Source: Trinickia terrae (GTDB taxonomy: Bacteria; Pseudomonadota; Gammaproteobacteria; Burkholderiales; Burkholderiaceae). From it: DNA of 64,000 nt. The position numbers and the translations under genes are program-made. Below are positions 60,186 through 64,000 of the stretch, piece after piece. The DNA lies in NCBI RefSeq assembly GCF_005144415.1, contig NZ_SWJE01000001.1, forward strand, positions 628,631 to 692,630, given 5' to 3'. The notes beneath the pieces were generated by a model. It was not told the DNA's origin and did no database searches. It worked only from the letters and a program-made list of their open reading frames with translations. Positions within the stretch are counted from its first letter, which is position 1. Each line of letters starts with the position of its first letter.

Positions 60186-62783
60186 TCAAGCCGCTTTCGA
60201 CGACGATTCGAGGAAGTCCTGCGCGAAACGCTGCAGCACGCCGCCCGCCTCGTAGATCGAGACCTCCTCGGCGGTGTCGAGCCGACAGGTCATGGGCGCC
60301 TCTACGCGCTCGCCGTTCCTGCGGTGAATCACGAGCGTGAGATTGGCGCGCGGCGTGCGCTTGCCGATCACGTCGAAGGTCTCGGTGCCGTCGATGCCGA
60401 GCGTCAGGCGGTTCGTACCCGGCTTGAACTCGAGCGGCAGCACGCCCATGCCGATGAGGTTCGTGCGGTGAATGCGCTCGAACCCCTCGGCGACGATCGC
60501 CTCGGTGCCCGCGAGGCGCACGCCCTTGGCCGCCCAGTCGCGCGACGAGCCTTGGCCGTAGTCCGCCCCGGCGATGATGATGAGCGGCTGCTTGCGCTCC
60601 ATGTAGGTTTCGATCGCTTCCCACATGCGCGTGACGCGGCCCTCCGGCTCGATGCGCGCGAGCGATCCCTTCTTGAGCTTGCCGTCGACGATCGCCATCT
60701 CGTTCACGAGCGTCGGGTTGGCGAAGGTTGCGCGCTGCGCGGTCAAGTGATCGCCTCGATGGGTCGCGTAGGAATTGAAGTCCTCCTCCGGCAGGCCCAT
60801 TTGCGCGAGGTATTCGCCGGCGGCGCTGTCCGGGAGGATCGCGTTCGACGGCGAGAGGTGGTCGGTCGTGATGTTGTCGCCGAGCACTGCGAGGGCACGC
60901 AACCCGCGCAGCGTGCGTTCGCCCGCGAGCGCGCCTTCCCAGTAGGGTGGGCGGCGGATATAGGTGCTTTGCGCGCGCCAGTCGTAGAGCGGACTGATCG
61001 GCGCGCCGCCTTCGGCCGTCACGGCAAACATCGGCTCGTAGACCTGGCGGAACTGCTCGGGCTTGACGCTTTGCGCGACGATCGCGTCGATCTCCTCGTC
61101 GCTCGGCCAGATGTCCTTCAGGTAGACGGGCTTGCCGTCCTCGCCTGTGCCGAGCGCGTCCTGCTCGATGTCGAAGCGGATCGTGCCGGCGATCGCGTAG
61201 GCCACCACCAGCGGCGGCGACGCCAGGAACGCCTGCTTGGCGTACGGGTGGATGCGGCCGTCGAAGTTGCGGTTGCCGGAGAGCACGGCGGTCGCGTACA
61301 GGTCGCGCTCGACGATCTCCTGCTGGATCGCCGGATCGAGCGCGCCCGACATGCCGTTGCACGTCGTGCAGGCGAACGCGACGATGCCGAAGCCGAGCTG
61401 CTCGAGTTGGGGCAAGAGCTTCGCTTCCTTCAGATACAGCTCGACCGCTTTGGACCCCGGCGCGAGCGACGACTTCACCCACGGCTTGCGCGCCAGGCCG
61501 CGCGCGTTGGCGTTGCGCGCGAGCAGCCCCGCGGCGATCACGTTGCGCGGGTTGCTGGTGTTCGTGCAACTGGTGATGGCGGCGATGATGACCGCGCCGT
61601 CGGGCATCTGGCCGGGCACGTCCTCCCACTTGCCGGCGATGCCGCGCGCGGCGAGATCGGACGTCGGCAGCCGCTTGTGCGGGTTGGACGGCCCCGCCAT
61701 GTTGCGCACCACGCTCGACAGATCGAAGTGCAGCACGCGCTCGTATTCGGCGTGCGCGAGCGAATCCGCCCACAGGCCGGCCGTCTTCGCATAGGTCTCG
61801 ACGAGCTTCACCTGTTGATCGTCGCGGCCGGTCAGGCGCAGGTAGTCGATGGTTTGCTCGTCGATGAAGAACATCGCGGCGGTGGCGCCGTATTCGGGCG
61901 CCATGTTGGAGATCGTCGCGCGGTCGCCGAGCGTGAGGCTCGATGCGCCCCTTCCGCGGAACTCCAGATACGCGCCCACCACCTTTTCCTTGCGCAGGAA
62001 TTCGGTCAGCGCGAGCACGATGTCGGTCGCGGTGATGCCGGGCTGGCGGCGCCCGGTCAGTTCCACGCCGACGATGTCGGGCAGGCGCATCCACGACGCC
62101 CGGCCTAGCATCACGTTCTCGGCTTCGAGCCCGCCCACGCCGACGGCGATCACGCCAAGCGCGTCGACGTGGGGCGTATGGCTGTCGGTGCCGACGAGCG
62201 TGTCGGGGTAGGCGACGCCGTCCACGGCATGGATCACCGGGCTCATCCGTTCCAGGTTGATCTGATGCATGATGCCGTTGCCCGGCGGAATCACGTCGAC
62301 GTTCTTGAACGCCTGCTTGGTCCAGTTGATGAAGTCGAAGCGGTCGACGTTGCGGCGGTCCTCGATCGCGCGGTTCTTCGCGAACGCGTCCGGATCGAAG
62401 CCGCCGCATTCGACGGCGAGCGAATGATCGACGATCAGTTGCACCGGCACGACCGGGTTGACGAGCGCCGGATCGCCGCCTTGCGCGGCGATCGCGTCGC
62501 GCAGGCCGGCGAGATCGACGAGCGCGGTCTGGCCGAGGATGTCATGGCACACGACGCGCGCCGGAAACCATGGGAAATCGAGCTCGCGCTTGCGTTCGAT
62601 GATCTGCTTGAGCGAGGCGGCGAGCGAATCGGGATCGCAGCGGCGCACGAGGTTTTCGGCGAGCACGCGCGAGGTGTAGGGCAGCGTGTCGTAGGCGCCG
62701 GGCTGGATCGCCTCGACTGCGGCGCGCGTGTCGAAGTAATCCAGCTTCGTGCCGGGCAGGGGTTTGCGATGTGCTGTATTCAT
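60186..62783 (-). CDS. acnD: 2-methylisocitrate dehydratase, Fe/S-dependent (AcnD)
   Basis: An 865-residue aconitase-superfamily enzyme. The [4Fe-4S] ligands are the Cys residues of ITSCTNTSNPRNVIAAGLLA and of FACTTCNGMSG; DSHTPHVDALGVIAVGVGG is the substrate-binding region and YGQGSSRDWAAKGVRLAG the swivelling-domain signature. AcnD dehydrates 2-methylcitrate to 2-methylaconitate and needs PrpF, which is encoded next. The start MNTAHRKPLPGT at 62783 is the family one; 21 further codons upstream are open. It lies 83 bases downstream of prpC. Confidence 0.95.
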   Translation of the reverse strand: MNTAHRKPLPGTKLDYFDTRAAVEAIQPGAYDTLPYTSRVLAENLVRRCDPDSLAASLKQIIERKRELDFPWFPARVVCHDILGQTALVDLAGLRDAIAAQGGDPALVNPVVPVQLIVDHSLAVECGGFDPDAFAKNRAIEDRRNVDRFDFINWTKQAFKNVDVIPPGNGIMHQINLERMSPVIHAVDGVAYPDTLVGTDSHTPHVDALGVIAVGVGGLEAENVMLGRASWMRLPDIVGVELTGRRQPGITATDIVLALTEFLRKEKVVGAYLEFRGRGASSLTLGDRATISNMAPEYGATAAMFFIDEQTIDYLRLTGRDDQQVKLVETYAKTAGLWADSLAHAEYERVLHFDLSSVVRNMAGPSNPHKRLPTSDLAARGIAGKWEDVPGQMPDGAVIIAAITSCTNTSNPRNVIAAGLLARNANARGLARKPWVKSSLAPGSKAVELYLKEAKLLPQLEQLGFGIVAFACTTCNGMSGALDPAIQQEIVERDLYATAVLSGNRNFDGRIHPYAKQAFLASPPLVVAYAIAGTIRFDIEQDALGTGEDGKPVYLKDIWPSDEEIDAIVAQSVKPEQFRQVYEPMFAVTAEGGAPISPLYDWRAQSTYIRRPPYWEGALAGERTLRGLRALAVLGDNITTDHLSPSNAILPDSAAGEYLAQMGLPEEDFNSYATHRGDHLTAQRATFANPTLVNEMAIVDGKLKKGSLARIEPEGRVTRMWEAIETYMERKQPLIIIAGADYGQGSSRDWAAKGVRLAGTEAIVAEGFERIHRTNLIGMGVLPLEFKPGTNRLTLGIDGTETFDVIGKRTPRANLTLVIHRRNGERVEAPMTCRLDTAEEVSIYEAGGVLQRFAQDFLESSSKAA

Positions 62784-62866
62784 GGCGTGGGGTGATACGC
62801 GAGTCGTGATCGTGAGGCGAGGGGACATGCGGGTTCGATCCCGCATTATCCCCTTTACTTTCCCGG

Positions 62867-64000
62867 TCAGCGCTTCTCGATTGGCATGAATTTAAGGTCT
62901 TCCGGGCCCGTGTAGTTCGCGCTCGGCCGGATGATCTTGTTGTCGATGCGCTGCTCGATGATGTGCGCAGCCCAGCCCGAGGTGCGCGAGATCACGAAGA
63001 GCGGTGTGAACATGGCCGTCGGCACGCCCATCATGTGGTACGACACGGCGCTGAACCAGTCGAGGTTCGGGAACATCTTCTTCACGTCCCACATCACCGT
63101 TTCGAGCCGCTCGGCGATATCGAAGAGCTTCAGGTTGCCCGCTTCCTTCGAGAGCTTTTTCGCCACTTCCTTGATGACCTTGTTGCGCGGGTCCGAGATC
63201 GTGTAGACCGGGTGGCCGAAGCCGATCACCACTTCCTTGTTCTCGACGCGGCGGCGGATGTCGGCTTCGGCCTCGCCGGGGGTCTGGTAGCGGGTCTGGA
63301 TCTCGAACGCGGCCTCGTTCGCGCCGCCGTGCTTCGGCCCGCGCAGCGCGCCGATCGCGCCGGTGATCGCCGAGTAGAGGTCCGAGCCCGTGCCCGCGAT
63401 CACGCGGCCGGTGAAGGTCGAGGCGTTGAACTCGTGCTCGGCGTACAGGATCAGCGAGGTGTGCATCGCGTCGACCCACGCCTTCGCGGGTTCCTTGCCG
63501 TGCAGCAGGTGCAGGAAATGGCCGCCGATCGAGTCGTCGTCGGTCTCCACCTCGATGCGCCGGCCGTTGTGCGAGTAGTGGTACCAGTAGAGCAGCATCG
63601 AGCCGAACGAGGCCATCAGGCGGTCGGCGATGTCGCGCGCGCCGGCGAGGCTGTGGTCGTCCTTCTCGGGCAGCACGGTGCCGAGCACCGAGACGCCGGT
63701 GCGCATCACGTCCATCGGATGCGCGGAAGCGGGCACCCATTCGAGCGCGGCCTTGACGTTCGCGGGCAGGCCGCGCAAGGCTTTGAGCTTGGTCTTGTAG
63801 GCGGTGAGCTCGGCTTGCGTCGGCAGCTTTTCGTGCACGAGCAGGTGGGCGATCTCCTCGAACTCGCAGGTGGTGGCGACGTCGAGGATGTCGTAGCCGC
63901 GGTAGTGCAGATCGTTGCCGGTGCGCCCGACCGTGCACAGCGCCGTGTTGCCCGCCGTCACGCCCGAGAGCGCGACCGATTTCTTCGGCTTGAAGCCGGG
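62867..64000 (-). CDS. prpC: 2-methylcitrate synthase (partial, runs off the window)
   Basis: At least 377 codons of a citrate-synthase-family protein; the start lies beyond position 64000. The readable N-terminal part [20 protein letters not shown] fits PrpC, with only a few residues missing. Catalytic elements are the His of [17 protein letters not shown], the His of [16 protein letters not shown] and the Asp region after [20 protein letters not shown]. It condenses propionyl-CoA and oxaloacetate to 2-methylcitrate. Gene order prpC-acnD-prpF is the usual beta-proteobacterial one, normally led by prpB and regulated by PrpR, both outside this window. Confidence 0.95.
   Translation of the reverse strand, partial: PGFKPKKSVALSGVTAGNTALCTVGRTGNDLHYRGYDILDVATTCEFEEIAHLLVHEKLPTQAELTAYKTKLKALRGLPANVKAALEWVPASAHPMDVMRTGVSVLGTVLPEKDDHSLAGARDIADRLMASFGSMLLYWYHYSHNGRRIEVETDDDSIGGHFLHLLHGKEPAKAWVDAMHTSLILYAEHEFNASTFTGRVIAGTGSDLYSAITGAIGALRGPKHGGANEAAFEIQTRYQTPGEAEADIRRRVENKEVVIGFGHPVYTISDPRNKVIKEVAKKLSKEAGNLKLFDIAERLETVMWDVKKMFPNLDWFSAVSYHMMGVPTAMFTPLFVISRTSGWAAHIIEQRIDNKIIRPSANYTGPEDLKFMPIEKR

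Noticed and set aside
60169..62409. 746-codon Arg-rich frame in another phase over acnD
   Set aside because: Same explanation: acnD in the correct frame has all aconitase motifs, the other frame has none.
1..64000. CRISPR arrays, tRNA or rRNA genes, insertion sequences
   Set aside because: No spaced direct repeats, cloverleaf-like sequence or transposase motif was seen on reading either strand; the only tandem repeat is the 15-bp one at 9705.

Overview
The window is about 65% G+C, densely coded, and reads as a chromosomal segment of a Burkholderia sensu lato bacterium (Burkholderia, Paraburkholderia or Trinickia). The evidence is a CepI/CepR-type quorum-sensing pair with an RsaM-like gene between them, an RsaL-like regulator, DUF4148 and DUF2968 proteins, a BetR-type response regulator, a Burkholderia-type porin, and an acnD-prpF methylcitrate locus. 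No rRNA, tRNA, CRISPR array, transposase or phage gene was seen. The content is mostly catabolic clusters, each with its own regulator.

Layout. 0.2-5 kb: small proteins (NTF2-like, FucU-like, DoxX, AIM24) and a 14-TM drug exporter. 5-10.7 kb: 4-hydroxyproline catabolism, with a deaminase on the minus strand and, on the plus strand, the 2-epimerase, a three-subunit D-hydroxyproline dehydrogenase and a PAS-AraC regulator. 10.7-17.2 kb: an SDR, a zinc-ribbon/Gln-Ala-repeat protein, an orphan TAXI binding protein, a lipoprotein, queF and a broken queuosine-precursor transporter. 17.2-24.1 kb: quinate/shikimate catabolism (porin, two-domain QuiC, AroQ, an NAD-type shikimate/quinate dehydrogenase, an MFS carrier, a TetR regulator). 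24.2-30.7 kb: lysine/pipecolate catabolism (AmaA-like oxidase, LysR, DUF1338 oxoadipate enzyme, aminotransferase, AmaB). 30.8-34.1 kb: a signalling trio (SUOX-like periplasmic protein, hybrid kinase, BetR-REC regulator). 34.5-39.6 kb: an unassigned set with a C39-like cysteine peptidase, a 16-residue ORF, a racemase-like protein without catalytic cysteines, an ornithine-cyclodeaminase-family enzyme, two ABC permeases and a LysR. 39.8-43.1 kb: DUF2968, a Ca2+/H+ antiporter, a 3-methyladenine glycosylase and a lysine-rich DNA-binding-like protein. 43.3-50.0 kb: two quorum-sensing loci, RsaL/LuxR without a synthase and LuxI/RsaM/LuxR, separated by DUF4148, CBS and ribA genes. 50.0-58.7 kb: a valine/isobutyrate operon with a divergent AraC. 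58.9-64.0 kb: methylcitrate-cycle genes prpC (cut by the window edge), acnD and prpF.

How the genes work together. The quinate set delivers protocatechuate. The lysine set delivers 2-oxoadipate and then 2-hydroxyglutarate. The hydroxyproline set delivers 2-oxoglutarate semialdehyde, but its dehydrogenase is not in the window. The valine operon delivers propionyl-CoA, which the neighbouring methylcitrate genes can consume.

The most notable points are the C39-like/dead-racemase cluster, a dispersed hairpin repeat that carries the ribosome-binding site of three catabolic genes, a perfect 16-bp lux box plus a second palindrome in front of luxI, the RsaL-LuxR pair with no synthase, and two decayed genes (queuosine-precursor transporter, FeoB fragment).
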